The position numbers and the translations under genes were made by a program. The notes under the pieces are model-generated. The model saw nothing but the letters and a program-made list of their open reading frames with translations, did no database searches and was not told where the DNA came from. Positions 41,396 through 50,432 of a stretch of 56,895 nt of DNA are shown here, piece by piece; positions within the stretch are counted from its first letter, which is position 1, and every line of letters begins with the position of its first letter. Source of the stretch: an uncultured Lachnospiraceae bacterium (lineage in GTDB: Bacteria > Bacillota > Clostridia > Lachnospirales > Lachnospiraceae); NCBI GenBank assembly GCA_910586315.1, contig CAJUIP010000018.1:16667-73561 (forward strand), written 5' to 3'.

Positions 41396-41509
41396 ATGGA
41401 TACAGAACAGGAGCAGTTACTTGCATGCCAGAAAAAATATTCTGCGTACATGGTCCGGTTACTTGCCGAACGATGTACCGGGAACAGAAACATTGTCTTG
41501 GTTGGTTAA
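41396..41509 (+). CDS. Possible 37-residue leader ORF
   Basis: This small ORF reads MDTEQEQLLACQKKYSAYMV, then RLLAERCTGNRNIVLVG. Its stop codon lies inside the first TGGTTAAATAA arm (41503-41513). GGAGGTG lies directly before the ATG, closer than usual. An in-frame ATG at 41384 is an alternative start. The position of the stop within a hairpin arm would suit a translation-coupled switch, but expression is unproven. Confidence 0.3.
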   Translation: MDTEQEQLLACQKKYSAYMVRLLAERCTGNRNIVLVG

Positions 41510-41565
41510 ATAAGGCCTTTTCGAAAGAAAAAGTTTTATTTAACCAGCTGAGACTGGTTAAATAA
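41503..41565. repeat. Three-arm inverted repeat with a 12-6-12 dyad
   Basis: TGGTTAAATAA occurs at 41503-41513 and 41555-41565, and its reverse complement at 41536-41546. The middle and right arms make a perfect dyad TTATTTAACCAG / CTGAGA / CTGGTTAAATAA (41536-41565). The left and middle arms can instead form a hairpin with an inner TTTTC-GAAA-GAAAA stem. The dyad has the geometry of a tyrosine-recombinase core site; the mutually exclusive hairpins would also suit an RNA switch. Confidence 0.85.
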
Positions 41566-41587
41566 GCATTGACAGGAGGCATGAGAA

Positions 41588-42124
41588 ATGTCAGAACAAA
41601 CGAACGATGACACAACGGGGAAGGGAGGAAAGAAAACAGTTTATGTGGTCGGTGCACTGGTAATTGTTGTTTTGCTGGCGGCGGTAATTTATCTGCTGGC
41701 TACCAGGAACCAGGGGGCAGACGATGGAGTTGTCAACCGAAATATTGTAGTGAATGAAGAAAATGTGGAGCAGGTTCTTCAGGAACTGGACGAGAAGGAG
41801 GCAGTTCCGCCCGGCTACTATGAGGTGACGATGAATTCCACATGGAGATTTGCGTCCGGCGACGCGCCATCGGATAACGCCTATGTGGAAAACGCAGAGA
41901 CCAATACGAATTCTGTTTATTTTGATGTGGAAAGAGAGGATACAGGGGAAGTGGTCTATGAATCTCCTATCCTTCCGATAGGAAGCCATATCGAAAATAT
42001 CACGCTTGACGGGAAACTGGCGGATGGAACGTATGATTGTGTTCTGACGTACCATTTGCTGGATGAAGAAAACCGGAGCGTGGATACGCTTAAAATGTCC
42101 GTGACCCTTGTCATTGGGCGATGA
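41588..42124 (+). CDS. Membrane-anchored extracellular protein of unknown function
   Basis: This 178-residue protein has a short polar cytoplasmic N-terminus, one transmembrane helix at residues ~18-38 (VYVVGALVIVVLLAAVIYLL) and an extracellular beta-rich domain. YYEVTMNSTWRF and YDCVLTYHLLDEENRSVDTLKMSVTLVIGR suggest an immunoglobulin-like or fibril-type sandwich. AGGAGG lies 8 bp upstream of the ATG. It is 56 bp upstream of the secreted protein gene and could anchor or assemble it. Function not recognised. Confidence 0.7.
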   Translation: MSEQTNDDTTGKGGKKTVYVVGALVIVVLLAAVIYLLATRNQGADDGVVNRNIVVNEENVEQVLQELDEKEAVPPGYYEVTMNSTWRFASGDAPSDNAYVENAETNTNSVYFDVEREDTGEVVYESPILPIGSHIENITLDGKLADGTYDCVLTYHLLDEENRSVDTLKMSVTLVIGR

Positions 42125-42180
42125 GAATCTGCTGCGGCCTGTCGGTGCAGAAAGAAAAACAGACATAGGAAGGAGTAAGA

Positions 42181-43260
42181 TTGAAAATGAAAAGAAAACA
42201 GATTGTGGCAATGGCATTGAGTATGTCTATGGCGGCCGGGAGCAGCATGATGGCGTTTGCGGCAGACCTGAATGGTGCAGATGAAGGAACGGGTGAGGTA
42301 CAGTACGTAGAAAAAAGCGATGTATTCAACGTAGTGCTTCCGACAGACGCCGGAAGTACCTTCGACTATCTGCTGGATCCCGAGGGGCTGATCAAAAAGA
42401 CGAACGGTGATCGGTATAACGGCAAGGCTTTTGAGGATGACAAGACGGTTTATTTCCTGCATTCGGACAATACAAAGTATGGAAATAAGGACTACACGGA
42501 TACCAGTGACAACATCACTGTGACCAACAAAAGTACAGGGGCTGTGGCTCTGACCGTTACAGCGAAGATTGCCGCTGCGGACGGCGTGAAGATGGCTGCG
42601 GATGCAACTATGGCGGATGATGCGAATCTCTATATGGCTCTCGTAGGCAATGACGGTTCGGCGGATACAACGAAAGCGCTTACCACAGAGGGTGTGGAGC
42701 TGTCCGCTTCCATCGCGGCCGATGAGGATGCTTATGAGGTGAAGTGGGTTGCCGGAACTGGTGATGAGCCGGGTAAGTATGAGAAGCAGTTTACAGATGC
42801 GGCGAAGGAAAGTGACTATACCGGATTTAAATCTTATACCTTTAAGCTTACCGGAGCCTGCAAGGCAAACGATGCGGCTCTGACAGCTCTGAAAGAAAAT
42901 CCGCCTAAGGTTGATCTGACCTGGTCCGTGAAGGACTTTACCTTGACAGATGCAGCCCCCAGTATTGCGACAAAGACATATTCCCTGCCGGCGACAGCTC
43001 AGGCGATGGATATCGTTGTCAGCCTGGGAGCCGGCACATTAGCAGCTCAGGGCGTAGCAGACGTTCAGTGGAAAGAGGGCAGCAATTTCTCAATGATGCC
43101 GGGAATCGAAGGATTTGCGGCAACATATGCAAACGGAAAGATAACGCTTAATACAGAAACCGTGGCAGCTTTCAAAAATGATGCGAACGATTCCGCAACA
43201 CTGGTAGTTGTGTTTGATGACGCTGATGAAACAACCGTGGAAATAACGCTGAATAAGTAA
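42181..43260 (+). CDS. Secreted surface protein, paralogue of the protein at 55510
   Basis: This 359-residue protein has a clear signal peptide (KRKQIVAMALSMSMAAGSSM, cleaved near AFAA). The mature part is acidic, Ala/Thr/Asp-rich and lacks cysteine except one, typical of abundant cell-surface fibre or layer proteins. It shares with the 55510 product the blocks FDYLLDPEGLIKKTNGDRY, TVYFLH, SDNITVTN, FKLTGAC and a VDLTWSV strand. The start may be TTG (42181, 5 bp from AAGGAG) or ATG (42187). Directly after it, a perfect 14-bp hairpin likely limits read-through, so it may be expressed more than the downstream enzymes. Confidence 0.8.
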   Translation: MKMKRKQIVAMALSMSMAAGSSMMAFAADLNGADEGTGEVQYVEKSDVFNVVLPTDAGSTFDYLLDPEGLIKKTNGDRYNGKAFEDDKTVYFLHSDNTKYGNKDYTDTSDNITVTNKSTGAVALTVTAKIAAADGVKMAADATMADDANLYMALVGNDGSADTTKALTTEGVELSASIAADEDAYEVKWVAGTGDEPGKYEKQFTDAAKESDYTGFKSYTFKLTGACKANDAALTALKENPPKVDLTWSVKDFTLTDAAPSIATKTYSLPATAQAMDIVVSLGAGTLAAQGVADVQWKEGSNFSMMPGIEGFAATYANGKITLNTETVAAFKNDANDSATLVVVFDDADETTVEITLNK

Positions 43261-43266
43261 GAACGG

Positions 43267-43308
43267 GTTTTGACAGAGGGGCATCACAGGCGGTCCCTCT
43301 GTCAAAAC
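43267..43308 (+). terminator. Strong hairpin after the surface protein gene
   Basis: GTTTTGACAGAGGG (43267-43280) pairs perfectly over 14 bp with CCCTCTGTCAAAAC (43295-43308); loop 14 nt. No T-run follows, so it may stabilise the upstream mRNA 3' end or act as partial terminator before the cytidylyltransferase gene. Confidence 0.7.
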
Positions 43309-43354
43309 GACAGAAGTGAGCAAAAACAAAACAGAAGAGGTGGAGCAGGACAGT

Positions 43355-44071
43355 ATGGTGACAGCGCTTGTATTTGCCGGAGGAGCGGGGCGGAGAATGA
43401 ATTCGCGTTCAAAGCCGAAGCAGTTTTTGGAGATGCATGGGAAACCTATCATCATTTATACATTGGAGCATTTTGAATTCCATAAAGATGTTGATAACAT
43501 TGTTGTGGTATGTATCGAAGAATGGATAAAAGAATTAGAAGGACTGCTGATAAGGTTTGGGATTACAAAGGTTGTGAAGGTGATCCCCGGGGGAGAAACG
43601 GGACATGATTCCATATATTACGGATTAATGGCAATGAAAGGAACCGCAGAGCCAGAGGATATTGTTCTGATTCATGATGGAGTACGTCCATTGATAAATA
43701 AGGAGCTCATATCAATGAACATCGACGCGGTGATGAGATACGGGAGCGCGATTACAGCGGAATCGACAAGGGAGAGCGTTGTCAGAAGTGTAGATGGACA
43801 GAAGGTAAGCGAGGTGCCGCCCAGGGAACAGATGTATGTCGCAAAAGCGCCGCAGTCTTTTTATTATGGGGAAATTTTGAAATTGTATGAAAGAGCGCGG
43901 GAAGATGGTATAAAAGCAGTCGATTCGTCCCATTTATGCAGTATTTACCAATATCCGATGCATATCATTATAAGCACAAAAAATAACCTGAAAATCACGG
44001 AACCAGCTGATTTCTATATTTATCGGGCGCTGTATGAGGCGATAGAGGAGCAGCAGATATTTGGGATTTAG
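43355..44071 (+). CDS. IspD/TarI-family cytidylyltransferase
   Basis: This 238-residue enzyme transfers CMP from CTP to an alditol or methylerythritol phosphate. The nucleotide-binding loop is LVFAGGAGRRMNSRSKPKQF, with further motifs LIHDGVRPLINKELI and AKAPQSFYYGEIL. IspD makes CDP-methylerythritol, whereas TarI/Bcs1-type members make CDP-ribitol for surface polymers. The position in a surface-glycan locus with an SDR gene and a glycerophosphotransferase-like pair favours the TarI-type role (inference). I chose the ATG at 43355 (GGTGGAG upstream) over a GTG at 43316. Confidence 0.85.
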   Translation: MVTALVFAGGAGRRMNSRSKPKQFLEMHGKPIIIYTLEHFEFHKDVDNIVVVCIEEWIKELEGLLIRFGITKVVKVIPGGETGHDSIYYGLMAMKGTAEPEDIVLIHDGVRPLINKELISMNIDAVMRYGSAITAESTRESVVRSVDGQKVSEVPPREQMYVAKAPQSFYYGEILKLYERAREDGIKAVDSSHLCSIYQYPMHIIISTKNNLKITEPADFYIYRALYEAIEEQQIFGI

Positions 44072-44086
44072 GAAGGGGATTCTCGT

Positions 44087-45037
44087 ATGGCGAAACGAAA
44101 GAAGGAGATGCTGGAGGCAGTCGCTGCTTTAAGCAAAGGGAATCACATGATCACGGACAGCATCAATCAGAATATCGGTCCGCGGATTGAGCTGCTGGCG
44201 GAATGTCAGAAACTGGCATTTGGTGTGGGAACCGTTTTAGAGGCCTATGGAAGCGGCAGCAAAAAAATGGTCCGAATCCTGGAAGATTATTGTGAATGCC
44301 TTTATCAGATCAGTATCTCACGGAATAATATGGAATCATGCAGAAAACTGGCGAAAAAGATCAGAAAACAGATGATGCAGGTGTACACCAGGATACGGTT
44401 TGAAATACCGGATGATCGCAAAGAAATTGTTTTTCTCCCATATAAAGTATCTATGTGGGATAGCCTGGAGAGTGTGTGGAAGGCTGCCATAAAGGATGAG
44501 TGCTGCGATGTTTATGTTATCTCTGTCCCCTATTTTGACAGGGAGCCAGATGGGACATTGGGAAAAATGCATGATGAAGAAAAAGAGTATCCGGAATATG
44601 TTCCAGTGCTTTCCTGGAAAGAATTTTCAATCGAGGAGCATAGGCCGGATATTATTTATATTCATAACCCATACGACCAATACAATTATGTAACCAGTGT
44701 GCATCCGGATTTTTATGCTGCCCGACTGAAAAAATACACGGACAGATTGGTGTATATCCCCTATTTCACCGCGCTTGACAGTAATGTCCCTGAGCATTTT
44801 ATTACTCTTCCTGGCGTTTTATACGCCGATAAGGTTATCGTGCAATCGGAAGAAGCGCGTCATATTTACATACAGAAACTCCATGAATTTGAAGAACAAA
44901 ATCGTTGTGAAAATATTTATGGAAAACCGGAGAATAAGATTTTGGCGTTGGGCAGTCCGAAATATGACAAAGTGCTGACAACAGACAAAGAAAACGTTTT
45001 TGTGCCGGAGGAATGGTTAAGGATGCTTGGTATTTAA
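44087..45037 (+). CDS. N-terminal half of a split CDP-glycerol glycerophosphotransferase-like protein
   Basis: This 316-residue protein has a helical N-terminal ~110 residues. It then has EIVFLPYKVSMWDSLESVW, VYVISVPYFDREPDGTLGKM, RPDIIYIHNPYDQYNYVTSV and a C-terminal ALGSPKYDKVLTTDKENVFV...EEWLRMLGI. In related clostridial proteins, as I recall them, this is the first half of one long chain that continues directly with WKKVVLYNT... That continuation is present 6.6 kb downstream as a separate gene (51655-53175). Ribosome site GGAAGGGGATTCTCGT. It probably transfers a CDP-linked alditol phosphate. Whether the two halves work together is unknown. Confidence 0.72.
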   Translation: MAKRKKEMLEAVAALSKGNHMITDSINQNIGPRIELLAECQKLAFGVGTVLEAYGSGSKKMVRILEDYCECLYQISISRNNMESCRKLAKKIRKQMMQVYTRIRFEIPDDRKEIVFLPYKVSMWDSLESVWKAAIKDECCDVYVISVPYFDREPDGTLGKMHDEEKEYPEYVPVLSWKEFSIEEHRPDIIYIHNPYDQYNYVTSVHPDFYAARLKKYTDRLVYIPYFTALDSNVPEHFITLPGVLYADKVIVQSEEARHIYIQKLHEFEEQNRCENIYGKPENKILALGSPKYDKVLTTDKENVFVPEEWLRMLGI

Positions 45038-45059
45038 GATTTCGTATGAGTGACAGAAA

Positions 45060-47204
45060 ATGGACGGGAAAAAGAGAAATAGTATGGAAATCTGGGAGAT
45101 TTTTGACAAAGCTTTTTCTGGCTGCATGGATCAGAAAATTATCATATACGGCATAGGAGAACAGACGGGGCATATTATTGAAAGGCTTCGGCAATACCAT
45201 ATTGTGGGGGTGCTGGACGGTATAAAAAAGGATGGTACGATTTATGGAGTTCCGATTTTAGATGAAACCTCGTTATCAAAAAAACAGGCTGATCTGGTGG
45301 TCATTGTGGCGCGAAGCAGCAATATTGGTATTATTTTAAAGAGGATCGCACGCATTTGCAGGAATTCAGGGATCCGGGTATTTGACATACAGGGGAATGA
45401 TCTGTTAAACAGGAATATCCAAAAGGAACAGCAGCTTGTCCTCTTACCTGACAGAGAGGCTTTGCTGCAGAAAATAAGGGAAGCGGATGTTGTGAGTTTT
45501 GATATTTTTGATACTCTGATTATGCGGAAGACACTGTTTTCGACGGATACGCATGAATTGATGAAAAACTATGATGAACGTGTCCCGGAAGATTTCCCTG
45601 AAAACAGAATCCGGTGTGAAAGGGAACTTATGCGGGAGGAAAGCAGCCCTTCCATCCGGATGATTTACGATGAATTAAAAAAAGTGTATGGATGGACAGA
45701 TTTACAAACGGAATATTATTGTAATCTGGAATATGACACAGATTGCAGATGCATGGTGTTAAGGGACGATATCTATGTCATTTATCAGGAGTGCTGCAAA
45801 AGAAAGAAAAAGATATATTTGATAACCGATATGTATTACACAAAACGCCAGATCTGTAAACTGCTGCAGAGGTTTCACATCCGGCAGTACGAGGATGTTC
45901 TGGTGTCGTGTGAAGAGAAAACTTCTAAATCGGAAAGATTGTTTGACTTATATCTGGAAAGGGAGCCGAAGGGGAGGAAGCTGCATATTGGGGATGAGAC
46001 AGAGGCAGATATTCTGCCGGCCCGGGCCAGAGGGATGGAGGCTTACCCTGTGTTGAGTGCCAGAAGGATGTTGGAGCTGTCTTGCTATCATGAACTGGAG
46101 ACGCTTGCAGAATCTTTGCCGGAAAAGATTGTAGTGGGATGTTTTCTCGCGAAGATATTCAACAGCCCATTTGAAATGAGTGGGCAAAGAGGGATTATAA
46201 AAGAGAAAAGGGATTACGGATATTTGTTTTTAGGCGCTCTGGTGTTGAAATTCTGTCTGTGGATGATGGAAAGGGCTGGCGGGGAACAGATTCATACGAT
46301 TTTGTTTTCATCCAGAGATGGATATCTTGTAAAAATAGCATATGAATATTTAAAGAATCATTGCTTTCAGAAGGAAAAACTGCCTGAATCCGTCTATCTT
46401 TATGCGTCCAGGGCCGCGTATGTAAGCATGTCGCTGTATTGTGAAATGGATATAAAATTTGCGTATGAGTTAGCGTATGACGGGACGCCCCGGGAGATGT
46501 TAAGAGAGCGTTTTAAGCTTTCCGAAGATGAGATTGAGGAATATGATCCGGAAAAATATCAAGACGGCTGGGACTATATACGAAAACATTCTGACAGGAT
46601 TCTGGCAAAGTCGGCTTTTTACAGGGCACATTTTTTAAAATATATTTCAGCGAATCACATAACATTCGAAGAAAACGATGCGTATTTCGATTTTGTGTCT
46701 TCCGGGACATGCCAGAGATGTCTGCAGAAAGTGATTGGAAAACCCTTGAAAGGTTATTATTTTTCCTACATAGAAAACAAATATACCTGTGATTTAGACG
46801 TAGACGAGCTGTTTCATAATCAATTCGGGTGTGTGAATGACAGCTTTTTATGTAATCACTATTTGTTCCTGGAGAATATTTTTACTTCATGCGAGCCGAC
46901 AGTAAAAGAGTTTGATGATAAGGGAAATATTGTGTTTATGCGGGAAAACAGGACAGAAAAACAGTTGGAGGAGCTTGTAAAAATTCAGGAAGGAATCATG
47001 GAATTTATCAGAGATGCCGCAGAAATCTTGAATAACCGGATGGAGGGGATTTTGAAGGCGGAGCTCCCGGACAAAATGTTTGAATATGTTTTGGAGAAGA
47101 ATACAAAATATCTGGTTGGAATGGAAGTAAACGGTGTTCTGACGGATGAGTTTTGCCGCAGGACTTTAGAGGCAGACGCTATTCTTGGAAACATAAATTT
47201 TTGA
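45060..47204 (+). CDS. Rossmann-HAD multidomain protein of a surface glycan locus
   Basis: This 714-residue protein has an N-terminal Rossmann-like domain (~18-120; KIIIYGIGEQTGHIIERLRQY, then DGTIYGVPILDETS), as in PglD-like and sugar-nucleotide enzymes. A HAD phosphatase-like domain (~135-340) follows, with the nucleophile motif SFDIFDTLI, LITDMYY and HIGDETEADI. The C-terminal half of ~370 residues contains FSSRDGYLVKIAYEYL and DFVSSGTCQRCLQKV. The HAD and C-terminal parts are related to those of the next protein. No signal peptide, so it is cytoplasmic. The reaction is unknown; phosphate removal or transfer on a glycan precursor is likely. An in-frame ATG at 45084 is an alternative start. 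Confidence 0.72.
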   Translation: MDGKKRNSMEIWEIFDKAFSGCMDQKIIIYGIGEQTGHIIERLRQYHIVGVLDGIKKDGTIYGVPILDETSLSKKQADLVVIVARSSNIGIILKRIARICRNSGIRVFDIQGNDLLNRNIQKEQQLVLLPDREALLQKIREADVVSFDIFDTLIMRKTLFSTDTHELMKNYDERVPEDFPENRIRCERELMREESSPSIRMIYDELKKVYGWTDLQTEYYCNLEYDTDCRCMVLRDDIYVIYQECCKRKKKIYLITDMYYTKRQICKLLQRFHIRQYEDVLVSCEEKTSKSERLFDLYLEREPKGRKLHIGDETEADILPARARGMEAYPVLSARRMLELSCYHELETLAESLPEKIVVGCFLAKIFNSPFEMSGQRGIIKEKRDYGYLFLGALVLKFCLWMMERAGGEQIHTILFSSRDGYLVKIAYEYLKNHCFQKEKLPESVYLYASRAAYVSMSLYCEMDIKFAYELAYDGTPREMLRERFKLSEDEIEEYDPEKYQDGWDYIRKHSDRILAKSAFYRAHFLKYISANHITFEENDAYFDFVSSGTCQRCLQKVIGKPLKGYYFSYIENKYTCDLDVDELFHNQFGCVNDSFLCNHYLFLENIFTSCEPTVKEFDDKGNIVFMRENRTEKQLEELVKIQEGIMEFIRDAAEILNNRMEGILKAELPDKMFEYVLEKNTKYLVGMEVNGVLTDEFCRRTLEADAILGNINF

Positions 47205-47219
47205 TAAAAGGAGCACAGA

Positions 47220-50200
47220 ATGGGTGAGTTGGTTTCGATCATAGTGCCAGTATACAATACGGAAAAATACATAGAAAAGTGTATAAAAAGCATACTGGAA
47301 CAGACATATAAGAACATAGAACTAATCTTGGTGAATGATGGTTCGGAGCAGAAGGAAGAAGCGATCATAAAAAAATATGCCGAATATGACAGAAGAATAC
47401 GCTATATCAAAAACCAGAAAAACCAGGGATTGTTTTTAACAAGGATTTCCGGTGTCAGGCATGCGGCAGGAAAATATCTTATGTTTGTTGACAGTGATGA
47501 TTATATCAGCTTCGATTTTGTAAGACTTTTGGTAGAAGAGGCGGAAAAGGAAGATTCGGACATCACCTTTTCAACGACTGTGCTTAATACCCCGAAAGAA
47601 AAGAAGGTAATTGATGTCTTCCAGAATACGGCGTTATACCGGCTCCCGCTGTCAGGGGAGAACGTGAGGAAAGCTTTTTTTGAACAGGGCGGAACTGCTT
47701 ATGTCTGGCATACCATATGGAATAAATTATATAAAAAAGAATTGTGGGACAGATGCCTGCCTTATTTTGAAAAGCTCGACAAACACGTGGTCATGACAGA
47801 GGATCTTGCCTTCTCCTGTGTATTATTTTATTTCGCGAAAAAAGTGGCAAGGGCAGAGAACAGTGTATATTTTTACTGCCAGCATTCAGAGGCTTCAACA
47901 AGCAGTTCGCGCATTCACTTCTTGGAATATAAAAAGAAGGTAACGGACATCAGCACAGTCTTTGGCTTTCTGGAAGATTTTTTCAGGGATAAGGGAGAAT
48001 GGTATAGGGACAGGATCTTGGAATTCAGGCAATATTATGCCAGGTTATGGAGACGGGGCATTGTAAATATCATAGATGGAAACCAGAATGACGCGGAAAC
48101 GCTGATAACGGATTTTTGTAAAAATCCCGGGGATGGGACGGTTTCGGAGGATGGGTATTTTAACCAGGCCCAGGCGCCATATTCCGACAGACTGGATGAA
48201 ATAAAAAAGCAGATTTGGTCTGCGGAAAAACAATATGTGAGCTTTGATGTTTTTGATACGGTTGTAACGAGACCCTTTTTTACGCCATCGGATTTGTTCT
48301 GGCTGCTGGATGATATGTATGATGAAGCCTGTTCCAATACCAGTTTCCATACCATCCGTATGGAGGGGGAGGAGGGCTGCAGGAGAAAGCTGTGTGACAA
48401 ACAAAAAGAAGATGTTACGATTGATGAGATATACCTATATATATCGGAAACTTATGGAATCCCGATGGAGCTTTGCCTGAAAATAAAAAAGCTGGAAGAG
48501 GAACTGGAAGTATCTTTTAGTCAAAACAGGAAAGCTGGCCATGAAATTTATGATGTGGCGTTATTGTCTGGCAAAAAGGTCATTTTTACGTCAGACATGT
48601 ATTTAAGAAAAGAAACAATAGCGAAGCTGCTGGAGAAAAATAATTATGATGGATATGAAGAGATTTTTGTATCCTCCGGGTATGGAAAGCTGAAGGCAAC
48701 AGGAAAATTGTTCCGGCAGGCTGCACAGGCTCTCCACATAGAGCTGAAAGATATGATTCACATAGGAGACAATCCGCTAAATGATGTAGAAGCGCCGGAG
48801 AGCCTTGGAGTGACGGCAATTTATTTCCCGAAAGCATGTGATGTTTTTGAAGGGCGTGTGCCTGCATTAAAAACAAACGGCTGCTTTGCGATTGGGAAAA
48901 GGGCGGCGGGAATATATGTGGGGCAGAAGGGCTTTGAACGCATAAGCGGTTATGGCTGTATGGCCGCAATGGTGGCGAATCGGTATTTTGACAATCCATT
49001 CCGGTATTTTCATCCTATGACAGACCTTAACATGGATGCTTTTCTGGCGGGCTATTATGTGCTTGGTATGAACCTGGCAGCGCAGATCCATTGGGTTGAA
49101 AAGGCCAGGAAAAAGAAAGGGGCCAAGAGGATTATTTTCACGGCAAGGGATGGATATTTATTAAAGCAGGCTTACGACTATTATCTGGAAATCTGCGGTG
49201 AGAATGTAAAAACAGAGTACCGGTATGTCTCCAGAAAAGCCATGCTTCCGCTGATGCTCGAAAAAAAGGCGGATTTTATGAATCTTCCTATTGTATATAC
49301 CAGATATACGCCGGATATGTTGCTGGAGCTGCTTTCGTTTTGTGTTTCTGATTCCGCAGAGGCTCAATGTGATAAGGCATGGGAAAAAAATAAGATAAAT
49401 CGGGGCAAAACGTTTAGAGACATCAGCGAGTACCACAAGTTTATTCAGCTGTTCTTGGAAGACGGATATAACGCATTAAAGCATGAAAAACATAAGGAAC
49501 GAATCAGGTCGTACTGGAGCGGGATAAAAGATACGGATATGATTTACGATATGGGGTACAGCGGCTCCATACATAATGCGATTGCATCTGCTTCGGGAAC
49601 AGGACCGGCTGCATTATTTATACATACAGATCAGGACCGGCATGTTACGCTGGAAAGACGGAATGCCTTTACGATAGAGTCCATGCTGGGCTCGATACCG
49701 AATATATCAGGGTTGATGAGAGAATATTTTTTCTCTGATGCGGAACATGGTTCCTGTATCGGATACCAGGAGGCGGGAGGAAAAGTAGTTCCTGTTTTAG
49801 AAACGGAGCAAAGAAAGTATGTGGATCAATTTCCGCTTCAGGTGATGCAGGAGGCAGCGGTCAGCTTTGTAAAAGACTTTTACGGGCTGTTCCATCGATA
49901 TCTTCCATATCTGGATATACAGTTTTGCGATATCCAAATGCCATTTGAAGGTTTCTTGTGCTCCCCTTCCAAAATGGATACAAAGGTTTTCATGGCATCC
50001 TATTTTGAGGACAAGGTCTATGGAGCGGCTAAAAAGCTGAATGTCCGCGATTTCTGGCTGCAGCTTCTGGCGGGTCAGCCGGGATACCGGGGGGCTGATA
50101 TCGCCGGCCGTCTGGAAGAATATTTGCAGGAAAAAGGGAAGAAGGAGCTGGCTTTTTTCGGAACAGGAAGGATGTGCAGAGATATATTGGAGGCGAATCC

Positions 50201-50414
50201 GTCGATATCTGTATCTGTATTTCTGGACAATGACGCGGATAAGAACGGGCAGAGCTGGTATGGCAAAACGATTTTGCTGCCGAGTGAGGCTGTGAATATC
50301 AGGAACTATTATATTATTATCGTCTGTGCGGCATATATGGAGATCGAAGAGCAGTTAGAAGATATGGGGTTAATGAAGTTTGAAGATTTTGTTACATATA
50401 TGGAGATATTTTAG
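47220..50414 (+). CDS. GT2 glycosyltransferase - HAD - Rossmann fusion protein
   Basis: This 1064-residue protein has an N-terminal GT-A glycosyltransferase family 2 domain (~1-230; VSIIVPVYNTEKYIEKCIKS, LVNDGSEQKE and the metal motif FVDSDDY). A HAD domain (~340-560) follows with SFDVFDTVVTRPFF, FTSDMYLRKE and HIGDNPLNDVEA. The ~400-residue region after it has TARDGYLLKQAYDY and YDMGYSGS (related to the preceding gene), and the C-terminus (~980-1064) is a Rossmann-like domain (FFGTGRMCRDILEANPSISV). Ribosome site AAAAGGAGCACAGA. It is likely to add a sugar and act on a phosphorylated group; substrate unknown. Confidence 0.82.
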   Translation: MGELVSIIVPVYNTEKYIEKCIKSILEQTYKNIELILVNDGSEQKEEAIIKKYAEYDRRIRYIKNQKNQGLFLTRISGVRHAAGKYLMFVDSDDYISFDFVRLLVEEAEKEDSDITFSTTVLNTPKEKKVIDVFQNTALYRLPLSGENVRKAFFEQGGTAYVWHTIWNKLYKKELWDRCLPYFEKLDKHVVMTEDLAFSCVLFYFAKKVARAENSVYFYCQHSEASTSSSRIHFLEYKKKVTDISTVFGFLEDFFRDKGEWYRDRILEFRQYYARLWRRGIVNIIDGNQNDAETLITDFCKNPGDGTVSEDGYFNQAQAPYSDRLDEIKKQIWSAEKQYVSFDVFDTVVTRPFFTPSDLFWLLDDMYDEACSNTSFHTIRMEGEEGCRRKLCDKQKEDVTIDEIYLYISETYGIPMELCLKIKKLEEELEVSFSQNRKAGHEIYDVALLSGKKVIFTSDMYLRKETIAKLLEKNNYDGYEEIFVSSGYGKLKATGKLFRQAAQALHIELKDMIHIGDNPLNDVEAPESLGVTAIYFPKACDVFEGRVPALKTNGCFAIGKRAAGIYVGQKGFERISGYGCMAAMVANRYFDNPFRYFHPMTDLNMDAFLAGYYVLGMNLAAQIHWVEKARKKKGAKRIIFTARDGYLLKQAYDYYLEICGENVKTEYRYVSRKAMLPLMLEKKADFMNLPIVYTRYTPDMLLELLSFCVSDSAEAQCDKAWEKNKINRGKTFRDISEYHKFIQLFLEDGYNALKHEKHKERIRSYWSGIKDTDMIYDMGYSGSIHNAIASASGTGPAALFIHTDQDRHVTLERRNAFTIESMLGSIPNISGLMREYFFSDAEHGSCIGYQEAGGKVVPVLETEQRKYVDQFPLQVMQEAAVSFVKDFYGLFHRYLPYLDIQFCDIQMPFEGFLCSPSKMDTKVFMASYFEDKVYGAAKKLNVRDFWLQLLAGQPGYRGADIAGRLEEYLQEKGKKELAFFGTGRMCRDILEANPSISVSVFLDNDADKNGQSWYGKTILLPSEAVNIRNYYIIIVCAAYMEIEEQLEDMGLMKFEDFVTYMEIF

Positions 50415-50432
50415 AGAGGAGAAAATCTGCAG

